Source: LMUY01 sp965198565
GTDB taxonomy: Bacteria; Pseudomonadota; Alphaproteobacteria; Acetobacterales; Acetobacteraceae
NCBI GenBank assembly: GCA_965198565.1
Contig: OZ240665.1
Span: 2,852,001 to 2,916,000 of the forward strand
Length of the DNA: 64,000 nucleotides
Reading direction: 5' to 3'
Under the pieces are notes generated by a model, which did not search any database, was not told where the DNA came from, and saw only the letters and a program-made list of their open reading frames with translations. The translations under genes and the position numbers were made by a program. This document shows positions 8,067 through 16,859 of the stretch, piece after piece; the first letter of the stretch is position 1, and each line of letters begins with the position of its first letter.

Positions 8067-9650
8067 ATGTGGCGTAGAGAGTTCTTGGGCGGCAGTGCGG
8101 CTCTGGCGGGCATCGGAGCGGCGTCACGCGCGCGGGCGGCGGCAGACCTGAGCAAGACCATCCGCTTCGTGGCGCAGGCCGACCTCTCCACCATCGACCC
8201 GGTGTGGAGCCCGGCGACCGTGGCGGTCACGCACGCGATGCTGGTGTTCGACACGCTCTATGGCGTCGATGCGTCGCTCACGCCGCAGCCGCAGATGGTC
8301 GCCGGGCATGAACTCAGCGCCGACCAGTTGACGTGGGTGTTCACCCTGCGCGACGGGCTCAAGTTCCACGACAACGAGCCGGTGCGCGCGATCGATTGCG
8401 TGACCTCGATCAATCGCTGGGGCAAGCGCAAGGGGTTCGGCCAGAAGCTGCTGTCGCTGACCGACGAGATGAAGCCGCTGGACGACAAGCGGTTCCAAAT
8501 CCGGCTGAAGTCGCCGTTTCCGCAGATGACGTTCGCGTTCGGCGGTCCGGACATCTGCTTCGTCATGCCGCAGCGCACGGCGGAGACCGATGCGTTCAAG
8601 CAGATTACGGATTCGACCGGCAGCGGGCCGTTCAAGTTCCTGCCCAACGAGCGGGTGCCGGGTTCGTTTGCGGCCTATGCCAAGTTCGACGGCTATGTGC
8701 CGCGCTCGGAGCCGCCGTCGTACTGGTCGGGCGGCAAGGTGGCGCATGTCGACCGGGTGGAATGGCACGTGCTGCCCGACCCGGCGACAGCGGCCGACGC
8801 GTTGGAGCGCGGCGAGGTGGATTGGGTGGAGAGCCCGCTGATCGACCTGCTGCCGATGCTGCGCGCCAAGAAGGACATCGTGCTGTTCGGGGTGGACCCG
8901 CTGCCGGCGCCGGCGATTTTCGTGATGAACCACACCCAGCCGCCGTTCGACAACCAGAAGCTGCGCCAGGCGCTGCTGCCCGCGGTGAGCCAGAGCGACT
9001 TCATGACGGCGCTGGTGGGCGACCAGACCGACCTGATGCTGATCCCGGGCGGCATCTTCACCCCCAGCACGCCGATGGCGAGCAACGCCGACATGCAGGT
9101 GTTCACCAGCAAGCGGAACTTGGCGTTGTCCAAGAAGCTGGTCGCCGAAAGCGGCTACAAGGGCGAGAAGATCGTGCTGATGTCGCCGTCCGACCAGCCG
9201 CCGCTGGTGCCGCTGTGCGAGGTGGCGCAGGGGCTGTTGAGCGAGTTGGGCCTGAACGTGGACTTCCAGAGCATGGATTGGGCGACCTTGGTGGCGCGCC
9301 GCGCGCTGGACAAGCCGTCGTCGGAGGGCGGGTGGAACGCATTCTGCACGTCGTGGAACGGGATCAACCTGTCCAATCCGGGCAGCCATCTGCCGCTGCG
9401 GGGCAATGGCAAGGGCGGCTATTTCGGCTGGCCGGTGAGCCCGAAGATGGAGGCGCTGCGCGACCAGTGGTTCGTGGCGGCGGACGAGGCGGCGCAGAAG
9501 GCGGTTTGCGACCAGATGCAGGCGCTGGCGTTCGAGGAAGTGCCGTATGTGCCGCTGGGCTGCTACCGCTGGATCTCGGCGATGTCGAACAAGGTGCAGG
9601 ACGTGGTGCATGCCGGCGGCACGTGTTTCTGGGGGGTGCGCAAGGTCTGA
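8067..9650 (+). CDS. ABC transporter substrate-binding protein, family 5 (Tat-exported)
   Basis: A 527-residue periplasmic binding protein of the oligopeptide/dipeptide class (SBP_bac_5). The N-terminus MWRREFLGGSAALAGIG carries a twin-arginine signal (RREFLGG). The family body follows: DLSTIDPVWSP, LVFDTLYG, LTWVFTLRDGLKFHDNEPV, STGSGPFKF and GCYRWISAMS near the end. Ligand unknown: peptides, glutathione, opines or nickel are all possible. No permease or ATPase genes lie next to it, so it is an orphan binding protein. Start ATG 8067 with GAGGA about ten bases upstream. Confidence 0.9.
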   Translation: MWRREFLGGSAALAGIGAASRARAAADLSKTIRFVAQADLSTIDPVWSPATVAVTHAMLVFDTLYGVDASLTPQPQMVAGHELSADQLTWVFTLRDGLKFHDNEPVRAIDCVTSINRWGKRKGFGQKLLSLTDEMKPLDDKRFQIRLKSPFPQMTFAFGGPDICFVMPQRTAETDAFKQITDSTGSGPFKFLPNERVPGSFAAYAKFDGYVPRSEPPSYWSGGKVAHVDRVEWHVLPDPATAADALERGEVDWVESPLIDLLPMLRAKKDIVLFGVDPLPAPAIFVMNHTQPPFDNQKLRQALLPAVSQSDFMTALVGDQTDLMLIPGGIFTPSTPMASNADMQVFTSKRNLALSKKLVAESGYKGEKIVLMSPSDQPPLVPLCEVAQGLLSELGLNVDFQSMDWATLVARRALDKPSSEGGWNAFCTSWNGINLSNPGSHLPLRGNGKGGYFGWPVSPKMEALRDQWFVAADEAAQKAVCDQMQALAFEEVPYVPLGCYRWISAMSNKVQDVVHAGGTCFWGVRKV

Positions 9651-9699
9651 CCCGCGGGTGAGGCGATCGCACGGCGCGCCGAGCCGTCGTGCCGCGGGC

Positions 9700-9722
9700 G
9701 GTGCGGTGCTAAAGCGCACCAC
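9700..9722. repeat. Short hairpin in the spacer before alr
   Basis: GGTGCG and CGCACC arms face each other in GTGCTAAAG context within the 116-bp spacer. It may be a degraded dispersed element; no function is visible. Confidence 0.35.
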
Positions 9723-9766
9723 ACCCTACGTGGTTTGTGGGGCCAAGCCTGACCCGGAAGTGCGGT

Positions 9767-10870
9767 ATGACGGACGAAGCGAGCGAGCGGTTGGATGGCG
9801 AGGGGCTGGAGCATCCGACCCAGCTCGAAGTCTCGCTGGCGGCGATCCAGGCGAATTGGCGGCAATTGGCCCGCAACGGGCCGACCGCCGCGGTGGTGAA
9901 GGCGGATGCGTTCGGGCTCGGCGCAGTGCGGGTCGCGCCGGCGCTGCAGCAGGCGGGGTGCCGGCACTTCTTCGTGGCGCATCCGCAAGAGGCGATCGCG
10001 CTGCGCCCGCTGCTGCCGGGCGCGATGCTGGCGGTGCTGAACGGGCTCTGGCCGGGCTACGAGGACGTGCTCGCGGCGCATGACCTGGTCCCGGTGCTCG
10101 GCTCGCTGGCGGAGGTCGTGCGCTGGAGCGGGCAGGCGCGGCGGCTGGGGCGCACCTTGCCGGCGCTGCTGCATGTCGATAGCGGGATCAACCGGCTGGG
10201 GCTGGCCACGCGGGACGTGGCGGTGCTGGCGGGGGAGCCGGAGCGGCTGGACGGGATCCTGCTGCGCTACATCATGACCCATCTGGCCTCGGCCGAGCAG
10301 CCGGACGACCCGGCCAACGAGCGCCAGCGCCTGCGTTTCGCGGCCGCCTGCGCGCAATTGCCGGCCGCGCCGCGCTCGATCGCCAACTCGTCGGGCCTGT
10401 TCCTGGGGCCGGGCTTCCAATCCGACCTGGGGCGGCCGGGTGCCGCGCTGTACGGGCTCAACCCGACGCCGGGCCGCGCCAACCCGATGCGGCCGGTGCT
10501 GCGGCTGCGCAGCCGGGTGCTGCAGATGCGCGAGCTCGAGCCCGGCGAGGCCGTCGGCTATAACGGGATCTGGACGGCGGCGCGGCCGAGCCGGGTCGCC
10601 ACCGTCTGCCTCGGCTATGCCGACGGCTATCCGCGGTCGCTGTCCAACCGGGGGGTGGCCTACTTTGACGAGCAGCCGCTCCCGCTGGTAGGTCGCGTGT
10701 CCATGGACCTTTCCGTTTTCGACGCAACCGACGCCCCCGCGCTGCAGCCCGGCGACTGGATCGATCTGGTGGGCCCCGGCGGGGTGGACGCGCTGGCCGA
10801 GCAGGCTGGCACCAACGGCTACGAAATCCTCACCTCGCTCGGCCGCCGCTACCAGCGCATCTACCGGTGA
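9767..10870 (+). CDS. alr: Alanine racemase
   Basis: PLP enzyme that interconverts L- and D-alanine for peptidoglycan. 367 residues. The PLP lysine is in TAAVVKADAFGLGA near residue 40; the beta-barrel is followed by the C-terminal domain with EPGEAVGYNGIW (catalytic tyrosine region), CLGYADGYPRSLSN and VGRVSMDL. ATG at 9767 is preceded by GGAAG at six bases, which decides against the upstream start at 9737. Its stop overlaps the GTG of mlaE, so alr-mlaE-mlaF form one operon. Confidence 0.96.
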   Translation: MTDEASERLDGEGLEHPTQLEVSLAAIQANWRQLARNGPTAAVVKADAFGLGAVRVAPALQQAGCRHFFVAHPQEAIALRPLLPGAMLAVLNGLWPGYEDVLAAHDLVPVLGSLAEVVRWSGQARRLGRTLPALLHVDSGINRLGLATRDVAVLAGEPERLDGILLRYIMTHLASAEQPDDPANERQRLRFAAACAQLPAAPRSIANSSGLFLGPGFQSDLGRPGAALYGLNPTPGRANPMRPVLRLRSRVLQMRELEPGEAVGYNGIWTAARPSRVATVCLGYADGYPRSLSNRGVAYFDEQPLPLVGRVSMDLSVFDATDAPALQPGDWIDLVGPGGVDALAEQAGTNGYEILTSLGRRYQRIYR

Positions 10871-11649
10871 TCCTGCTCGATCTGCTGGGGCTGCTGGGCC
10901 GCGCGATCTTGGCTGTGTGCGCGGGCGCGGGGCGGGTGGCGGTGTTCGGGGCGACGGGGCTGTCGCACCTGCTGCGGCCGCCGCTGTATGGGCGCATGTT
11001 CGGCCGCGCGTTCATCGAGTTCAGCTTCTTCAGCCTGCCGGTGGTGGCGCTGACGGCGCTGTTTTCCGGCATGGTGATCGCGCTGCAATCGTTCACCGGG
11101 TTTTCGCGGTTCAATGCCGAGAGTGCGGTCGCCTCCATCGTGGTGCTGTCGGTGGTGCGGGAGCTGGGGCCGGTGCTGGCGGGGCTGATGGTGGCCGGGC
11201 GGGTGGGGGCGGCGATGGCGGCCGAACTCGGCACCATGCGGGTGACCGACCAGATCGACGCGCTGACCACGCTCTCGACCAACCCGATGAAATACCTGGT
11301 GGCGCCGCGCCTGCTGGCGGGGATCTTGGCGCTGCCGCTGCTGGTGGTGGTGGCCGACATCCTGGGGGTGATGGGCGGCTTCATCATCGCGGTGCTGAGC
11401 CTGGGGCTGAATGCGAGCCTCTACCTCAACAACACGTTCAGCTTCGTCACCACGGCGGACGTGGTGACCGGGCTGGCGAAGGCGGCGGTGTTCGGCTTCC
11501 TGGTGGCGCTGATGGGCTGCTACCAGGGCTATAACAGCCGGGGCGGGGCGCAGGGCGTGGGGGCGGCGACGACGTCGGCGGTGGTGGCGGCGTCGATCCT
11601 GATCCTGTCCAGCGACTACGTGCTGACGGAGCTGTTCTTTGCCCGCTGA
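10867..11649 (+). CDS. mlaE: MlaE-type lipid ABC transporter permease
   Basis: A 260-residue inner-membrane permease of the MlaE/YrbE family, which moves phospholipids between inner and outer membranes. Signature segments are LTALFSGMVIALQS, VLSVVRELGPVLAGLMVAGR, GAAMAAELGTMRVTDQIDAL and NPMKYLVAPRLLAG. GTG at 10867 overlaps the alr stop (GTGA). The 3' end overlaps mlaF. The substrate-binding MlaD component is not found downstream. Confidence 0.95.
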   Translation: MILLDLLGLLGRAILAVCAGAGRVAVFGATGLSHLLRPPLYGRMFGRAFIEFSFFSLPVVALTALFSGMVIALQSFTGFSRFNAESAVASIVVLSVVRELGPVLAGLMVAGRVGAAMAAELGTMRVTDQIDALTTLSTNPMKYLVAPRLLAGILALPLLVVVADILGVMGGFIIAVLSLGLNASLYLNNTFSFVTTADVVTGLAKAAVFGFLVALMGCYQGYNSRGGAQGVGAATTSAVVAASILILSSDYVLTELFFAR

Positions 11650-12418
11650 GCTGCAGCCGAAGATCCGCATCCGCGGGCTCACGAAGGCGTTCGGCGACAA
11701 GGTCGTGCTGGACGGGGTGGACCTGGACGTGATGCCGGGCACCTCGATGGTGGTGGTGGGCGGATCCGGCACCGGCAAGTCGGTGCTGCTGAAGTCCATC
11801 CTGGGGCTGGTGCAGCCGGACGCGGGCAGCATCGAGATCGACGGGCGGGACGTGCTGCGGATGAGCCGGCGGCATCGGGAAGCGGTGAACCAGCATATCG
11901 GGATGCTGTTCCAGGCCGGCGCGTTGTTCGACAGCCTGCCGGTTTGGGAGAACGTGGCGTTCGGCCTGCTGGCGCACCGGGCGATGACGCGGGCGGCGGC
12001 GCGGCAGCGGGCGGGCGAGGTGCTGGGCCAGGTGGGCCTGGCGGCCAGCGTGGGGGATTTGTCGCCGGCGGAGCTGTCGGGCGGGATGCAGAAGCGGGTG
12101 GGGCTGGCGCGGGCGATCGCGGCGCAACCGGAGATGCTGTTCTTCGACGAGCCGACCACGGGGCTGGACCCGATCATGGGCGCGGTGATCGACGGGCTGA
12201 TCGTGGATTGCGTGAAGCGGCTGGGGTCCACGGCGGTGGCGATCACGCATGACATGGCGAGTGCGGCGCGGATCGGCGACCGGGCGGCGATGCTGTATCG
12301 CGGGCGGATCGTGTGGGAAGGCGCGGCGGCGGACCTGCTGCACAGCGGCAGCGCGGTGGTGGACCAGTTCACCCATGGGCGGCGCGAGGGGCCGATCCAG
12401 ATGGAGCTGCGCAAGTAG
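11639..12418 (+). CDS. mlaF: MlaF-type lipid ABC transporter ATPase
   Basis: A 259-residue cytoplasmic ATPase that powers MlaE. Walker A is GGSGTGKSVL (residues about 41-50), the Q-loop is in NQHIGMLFQAGALFDSLPVW as in MlaF, the signature is LSGGMQKR, and Walker B is EMLFFDEPTTGLDP, with H-loop AITHDM. TTG at 11639 gives MPAELQPKIRIRGL and overlaps mlaE by 11 bases. No mlaD, mlaB or mlaC follows; the next gene is on the other strand. Confidence 0.95.
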   Translation: MPAELQPKIRIRGLTKAFGDKVVLDGVDLDVMPGTSMVVVGGSGTGKSVLLKSILGLVQPDAGSIEIDGRDVLRMSRRHREAVNQHIGMLFQAGALFDSLPVWENVAFGLLAHRAMTRAAARQRAGEVLGQVGLAASVGDLSPAELSGGMQKRVGLARAIAAQPEMLFFDEPTTGLDPIMGAVIDGLIVDCVKRLGSTAVAITHDMASAARIGDRAAMLYRGRIVWEGAAADLLHSGSAVVDQFTHGRREGPIQMELRK

Positions 12419-12570
12419 CGATGGCGGGGCGTGCGGGCTCGCGCTGGCTGGCCTGCTATGTCCTGCTGGGCGACTTTAGTTCGCTGCCACGGGATCGAGT
12501 CCGGGCATGACACCGTGAGCGGCTTGGAGGCCACAGGATGGCTCTTCCCGCCGGCGGGAGAAGGCGCGGC
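12419..12570. other. Convergent spacer with degraded repeats
   Basis: No gene seen. It holds a fragment GGATCGAGTCCGGGCATGAC (12493-12512), also present in variant form near 63190 and 31465, and a degenerate copy of the CTCCC-GGGAG palindrome at about 12543-12566. Confidence 0.5.
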
Positions 12571-13011
12571 CTACCCGCGCGGGCAGCGCTCCAGCGGGTA
12601 GGGGAAGCCGGCGCAGTGCGGGAACGTCACCGTGTTCTCGGTTTGGCGGGCGATATGCAGGTCGTCGGGGTTGTCGCAGCCGAAACCCGCCGGGTCGTCA
12701 GCGCTCGGCGTGAAGCGGAACTCGGCGCCCGTGGGGGTGGCGCGCACCGTCTCGATCACGCGCTGCGCCATGCCCGCGGTGGTGAGCGCGGCATGGGCGA
12801 CCGCGTCCTGCGCGAACACGACGGTGGGCTGGGTGCGGCAGTCCTGCGCGGTCATGCCGTCGAGCACGGGGAACAATCCCCCGGTCCAGGTGCCGAACAG
12901 CCAGGCATGGGGCGGCCCGGCCGGGCTGGCGGAGCGTGGGGCCGGCCTGGGTGCGGCGGTGGCGGGCAAGGCGGCGAGGGCGAGCAGGACGGCGGCGGCG
13001 TGGCGGCGCAT
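12571..13011 (-). CDS. Secreted protein of unknown function
   Basis: A 146-residue protein with a signal peptide (MRRHAAAVLLALAALPATAAP). The mature part contains WLFGTWTGGLFPVLDG, QDCRTQPTVVFAQDAV and FGCDNPDDLHIARQ, with four cysteines that could form two disulfides (QDC, GC, PHC, ERC). It looks like a small lipocalin-like or stress-type periplasmic protein, but no family was recognised. ATG at 13011 has AGG seven bases upstream. It is divergent from the YqaA-like gene. Confidence 0.7.
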   Translation of the reverse strand: MRRHAAAVLLALAALPATAAPRPAPRSASPAGPPHAWLFGTWTGGLFPVLDGMTAQDCRTQPTVVFAQDAVAHAALTTAGMAQRVIETVRATPTGAEFRFTPSADDPAGFGCDNPDDLHIARQTENTVTFPHCAGFPYPLERCPRG

Positions 13012-13106
13012 GAAGGACCTCGGGGAAACGGAGCACCAAGCTAGCGGCCCGGCGCCGCCGCATCCAGCCGTTGAGTTCCACGCCGCGGCGTGGCATGGCC
13101 TGCTGC

Positions 13107-13685
13107 ATGCTCCGATCCCTGTACCAGCGCGTTCTGCGGCTTGCTGCCAGCCCACGGGCGCCGGCCTGGCTGTTCGGCATTGCGTTTGCGGAAGCGAGCT
13201 TCTTCCCGCTGCCGCCGGACGCGCTGCTGATCCCTATGGCGCTGGCCCGGCCGTCGCGGGCGTTGTTCTACGCGCTGGTGGCGACGGCGGGCAGCGTGCT
13301 GGGCGGCATGCTGGGTTATCTGATCGGCTACTATCTGTTCAGCCAAGTGGCCGAGCCGCTGCTGCGCTTCTACCACTACCAGGACGCGTTCGCGGCGTTC
13401 CAGGCGCGGTTCAACGAATACGGGCTCGAGATTATCCTGATCAAGGGGTTGCTGCCGATCCCGTATAAGATCGTGACGATCGCCTGCGGCGTGGCGAAGT
13501 TCGACTTCGCGACCTTCGTCGCCGCCAGCGTGGTGACCCGCGGGGCGCGGTTCCTGCTGTGGGCGGCGCTGCTGAAGGTGTTCGGCGAGCGGGCGCGGAC
13601 GTTCATCGACCGTCAATTGCCGGCGCTGCTGGCGGCGGCGGCGGTGGCGGCGGTGGCTGGGTTCGTCATGCTGAAATACGTCTGA
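13107..13685 (+). CDS. YqaA-type DedA/SNARE-associated membrane protein
   Basis: A 192-residue inner-membrane protein of the YqaA branch of the DedA superfamily, linked elsewhere to lipid scrambling or membrane homeostasis. Family features are FAEASFFPLPPDALLIPM, a Gly-rich second helix (GSVLGGMLGYLIGYYLF) and IILIKGLLPIPYKIVTIACG. ATG at 13107 (MLRSLYQRVL) matches the usual start of homologues; ATG 13095 is also possible. No strong Shine-Dalgarno sequence was seen. Confidence 0.85.
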   Translation: MLRSLYQRVLRLAASPRAPAWLFGIAFAEASFFPLPPDALLIPMALARPSRALFYALVATAGSVLGGMLGYLIGYYLFSQVAEPLLRFYHYQDAFAAFQARFNEYGLEIILIKGLLPIPYKIVTIACGVAKFDFATFVAASVVTRGARFLLWAALLKVFGERARTFIDRQLPALLAAAAVAAVAGFVMLKYV

Positions 13686-13704
13686 CGGCGCTGGTTCGGC
13701 GCAC

Positions 13705-13734
13705 TTGTCAGTGGGCGTGGATAAAATGTAACCT
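13705..13734 (+). promoter_or_regulatory. Putative sigma70-like promoter for DUF485-actP
   Basis: TTGTCA and TAACCT separated by 18 bases, about 65 bases before the DUF485 start, in a locally AT-richer stretch. Match is moderate, so this is tentative. Confidence 0.35.
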
Positions 13735-13799
13735 AATGCCTAAAGAAGTGTCGTCCGGAGCCCTTCGTCAGTAGGGGCCCGGCTAGGGAGCATCAGACC

Positions 13800-14150
13800 A
13801 TGGACGCCAGCGAGCTGAGTCGCATCCGCACCAGTCCAAAATTCCGTGAGCTGGAGCGCAAGCGCAGCGGCTTCGCGTGGACGCTGTCGGCCGCCATGCT
13901 GGTGATCTACATGGGCTTCATCTTCCTGGTGGCGTTTGACCACGACTTGGTGGCGCAGCCGATCGGGCAGGGGCCGCTGACCTTGGCGTTCCCGCTCGGC
14001 CTGGGCGTGATCGTGGCGGCGGTGGCGCTCACGGGGCTCTACGTGCTGCGCGCCAACAGCGAGTTCGACCGGCTGACGCGCGAGATCGTGGGCCAAGCCG
14101 AGCCGCCCAAGCCGCTGTTCGTCACCCCCCTGGCGGCCAGCGTTCGATGA
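13800..14150 (+). CDS. DUF485 membrane protein
   Basis: A 116-residue inner-membrane protein of the DUF485 family (YjcH), which is almost always encoded just before acetate permease ActP. It shows the family's cytoplasmic start SPKFRELERKRSGFAWTLS, two transmembrane helices (about residues 28-50 and 65-87) and the FDRLTREI motif. Its stop overlaps the actP ATG. It is likely an accessory subunit or partner of ActP. Confidence 0.93.
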   Translation: MDASELSRIRTSPKFRELERKRSGFAWTLSAAMLVIYMGFIFLVAFDHDLVAQPIGQGPLTLAFPLGLGVIVAAVALTGLYVLRANSEFDRLTREIVGQAEPPKPLFVTPLAASVR

Positions 14151-15832
14151 GGCGGGGGTTGCGGCTGGTTCCTGCCGCGCTGCTGGCGCTGGCGGGCGCC
14201 GCGCACGCCGCCGGGCCGGACTTGGGGCAGACGCAGAAGCAGCCGCTGAACGTCACCGCGATCGTGCTGTTCCTGGGCTTCGTGGCGCTCACCCTGTTCA
14301 TCACGTTTTGGGCGGCCCGGCGCACCAAGTCCGCCGCCGACTTCTACGCGGCCGGCGGCGGCATCAAGGGCTGGCAGAACGGCACGGCGATCGCCGGCGA
14401 CTACATGTCCGCCGCGTCGTTCCTGGGCATTGCGGGGCTGGTCTACGGCAGCGGCTATGACGGGCTGATCTACTCGATCGGCTTCCTGGTGGGCTGGCCG
14501 ATCGTGATGTTCCTGATGGCCGAGCGGCTGCGCAACCTGGGCAAATACACCTTCGCCGACGTGGTGAGCTACCGCCTGCAGCAGACGCCGATGCGCATCC
14601 TGTCGGCGAGCGGCACCTTGGTGGTGGTGGCGTTCTACCTGATCGCGCAGATGGTTGGCGCCGGGCAGCTCATCAAGCTGCTGTTCGGGCTGGATTATCT
14701 CTACGCGGTGGTGCTCGTGGGCGTGCTGATGGTGTGCTACGTGACGTTCGGCGGCATGCTGGCGACCACCTGGGTGCAGATCATCAAGGCGATCATGCTG
14801 CTGGGCGGGGCCACCTTGATGGCGGCGCTGGTGCTGGCGCGTTTCGGCTGGAGCCCGACGGCGCTGTTCGCCGCCGCGGTGCAGGTGCATCCCAGGCACG
14901 CCGCGATCATGGCGCCGGGGGCGTTCGTCTCGAGCCAGGTGGGCACGATCTCGCTGGGCCTGGGGCTGATGTTCGGCACGGCGGGGCTGCCGCATATCCT
15001 GATGCGGTTCTTCACCGTGAAGGACGCCAGGACCGCGCGCACCAGCGTGTTCTACGCGACCGGGCTGATCGGGTATTTCTACATCCTGACCTTCATCATC
15101 GGCTTCGGCGCGATCGTGCTGGTGGGGACCAACCCGCAGTTTGCGGCCAACCCGGCGGCGGGCGGCTTCACCATGGCGGCGGCCTTGCGCGGCGGCGGCA
15201 ACATGCCGGCGATCCATCTGGCGCAGGCGGTGGGCGGGGATGCGCTGTTCGGCTTCATCTCGGCGGTGGCGTTCGCCACCATCCTGGCCGTGGTGTCGGG
15301 GCTGACGCTGTCGGGCGCCAGCGCGGTGAGCCACGACTTGTATGCCAGCGTGGTGCGGCGGGGCCGGGTCAGCGATGGCTCGGAGGTGCGGGTGTCGCGC
15401 GTGGCCACGGTCGTGCTGGGGGTGGTGGCGATCCTGCTCGGGGTGGCGTTCGAGAAGGTGAACGTGGCGTTCATGGTGGGGCTGGCGTTCGCCATCGCCG
15501 CCTCGGCCAACTTCCCGGTGCTGTTGCTGTCGATGTATTGGCGGGGGCTGACCACGCGCGGCGCTGCGGTGGGCGGCTGGCTCGGACTGATCGTGGCGAC
15601 GGGGTTGACGGTGCTGAGCCCGTCGATCTGGCACGACGTGCTGGGCTTCCCGGCGGGGATTTTCCCCTACAACTCGCCGACGATCTTCTCGATGCCGCTG
15701 GCTTTCATCGCGTGCTACGTGGTTTCGGTGATGGACCACAGCCCGCAAGGGTTGGCGGAGTCGGAGCGGTTCGAGGCGCAGTATGTCCGCGCCCAGACCG
15801 GTCTCGGCGCGGAGGGCGCTGCCGCGCACTGA
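14147..15832 (+). CDS. actP: Cation/acetate symporter ActP
   Basis: A 561-residue sodium:solute symporter (SSS family) that imports acetate and other short carboxylates. A cleavable signal-like segment is followed by about 13 helices. Family landmarks are SAADFYAAGGGIKGWQNGTA, GDYMSAASFLGIAGL, the LGLMFGTAGLPHILMRFFTV loop and SGASAVSHDLYASV. It starts at ATG 14147 overlapping the DUF485 stop. Acetate uptake suits the suspected acetic-acid-bacterium relatives. Confidence 0.95.
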   Translation: MRRGLRLVPAALLALAGAAHAAGPDLGQTQKQPLNVTAIVLFLGFVALTLFITFWAARRTKSAADFYAAGGGIKGWQNGTAIAGDYMSAASFLGIAGLVYGSGYDGLIYSIGFLVGWPIVMFLMAERLRNLGKYTFADVVSYRLQQTPMRILSASGTLVVVAFYLIAQMVGAGQLIKLLFGLDYLYAVVLVGVLMVCYVTFGGMLATTWVQIIKAIMLLGGATLMAALVLARFGWSPTALFAAAVQVHPRHAAIMAPGAFVSSQVGTISLGLGLMFGTAGLPHILMRFFTVKDARTARTSVFYATGLIGYFYILTFIIGFGAIVLVGTNPQFAANPAAGGFTMAAALRGGGNMPAIHLAQAVGGDALFGFISAVAFATILAVVSGLTLSGASAVSHDLYASVVRRGRVSDGSEVRVSRVATVVLGVVAILLGVAFEKVNVAFMVGLAFAIAASANFPVLLLSMYWRGLTTRGAAVGGWLGLIVATGLTVLSPSIWHDVLGFPAGIFPYNSPTIFSMPLAFIACYVVSVMDHSPQGLAESERFEAQYVRAQTGLGAEGAAAH

Positions 15833-16052
15833 TTGGCCCGCCCCGCTCCGATCCGCCGCCCCCAAAAAGCCCTCTCCCAGAAGGAGAGGGAGAAGCTAGA
15901 GGGAGAGGGAGACGTGGGTCGGCTTGGGAGATCCTTCCGCATCACATACGCCCGCATTCTGTTCTCCCGCCGAACTGTGATCTTGTGACAGGACAACGCT
16001 GACACTAGGGTGCGCCCGCCCGACCCCTCCCCCAGGCGCAGCCGAGGACACC
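15833..16052. repeat. Spacer with dispersed palindrome, module 3
   Basis: A 220-bp spacer without a gene. CCCTCTCCCAG-AAGGAGAGGGAGAAG lies at about 15870-15896, followed by a second GAGGGAGAGGGAGA tail to 15912. The pyrH promoter must lie in the rest (15913-16052), but no clear -35/-10 pair was recognised. Confidence 0.7.
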
Positions 16053-16778
16053 ATGAGCGCAGAGCCGGCCCCCAAGCGGGTGTTGCTGAAAGTCTCCGGC
16101 GAAGCCCTGATGGGGTCGCGCGACTACGGCCTCGATAGCGACACCCTGCTGCGCATCGCGGCCGACGTGGGCGATGTGGTCAATACCGGCGTGCAGGTCT
16201 GCCTCGTCATCGGCGGCGGCAATATCTTCCGCGGCATCTCGGCCGCCGCGCGCGGCATGGACCGGGCCCAGGCGGATTACATGGGCATGATCGCCACGGT
16301 CATGAACGCGCTCGGCATGCAGAATGCGCTGGAGAAACGCGGCGTGCCGACGCGGGTGCAATCGGCGATCCCGATGGCCAGCGTGTGCGAGCCCTACATC
16401 CGGCGCCGGGCGGTGCGGCACATGGAGAAGGGGCGGGTGGTGATCTTCGCCGCCGGGACCGGCAACCCGTTCTTCACCACCGACACCGCTGCGGCCCTGC
16501 GCGCGGCCGAGATGGACTGCAGCATGCTGCTGAAAGGCACCCAGGTGGACGGCGTGTATGCCGCCGACCCGCGCAAGAACCCGGACGCCGAGCGCTACGA
16601 GCAGCTCACGTATCACGACGTGCTGGCGGGCGACCTCGCGGTGATGGACGCCGCCGCGATCAGCGTGGCGCGGGAGAACGGGCTGCCGATCGTGGTTTTC
16701 AACATCCATGCCGCCGGCGCGTTCGCGCAGGTGATGCGTGGCGAGGGGCGCTTCACGACCATCCTCGAAAAGCCGTAG
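16053..16778 (+). CDS. pyrH: UMP kinase
   Basis: A 241-residue cytoplasmic kinase making UDP from UMP. Family motifs are KRVLLKVSGEALMG at the start, VIGGGNIFRGIS, the UMP site ADYMGMIATVMNALGMQ, FAAGTGNPFFTTDTAAALRA, and KGTQVDGVYAADPRKNP. ATG 16053 follows GAGGAC. In many alphaproteobacteria rpsB-tsf come directly before pyrH; here actP and a repeat precede it. It opens the envelope-biogenesis block. Confidence 0.98.
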   Translation: MSAEPAPKRVLLKVSGEALMGSRDYGLDSDTLLRIAADVGDVVNTGVQVCLVIGGGNIFRGISAAARGMDRAQADYMGMIATVMNALGMQNALEKRGVPTRVQSAIPMASVCEPYIRRRAVRHMEKGRVVIFAAGTGNPFFTTDTAAALRAAEMDCSMLLKGTQVDGVYAADPRKNPDAERYEQLTYHDVLAGDLAVMDAAAISVARENGLPIVVFNIHAAGAFAQVMRGEGRFTTILEKP

Positions 16779-16859
16779 TTTGCGGTATACGGGGTGATGC
16801 GGCCGGCCGTGCGCCGCGGCTGCCTGCCTTCCCCACTCACCGTTCCATGAGGTGACGCC

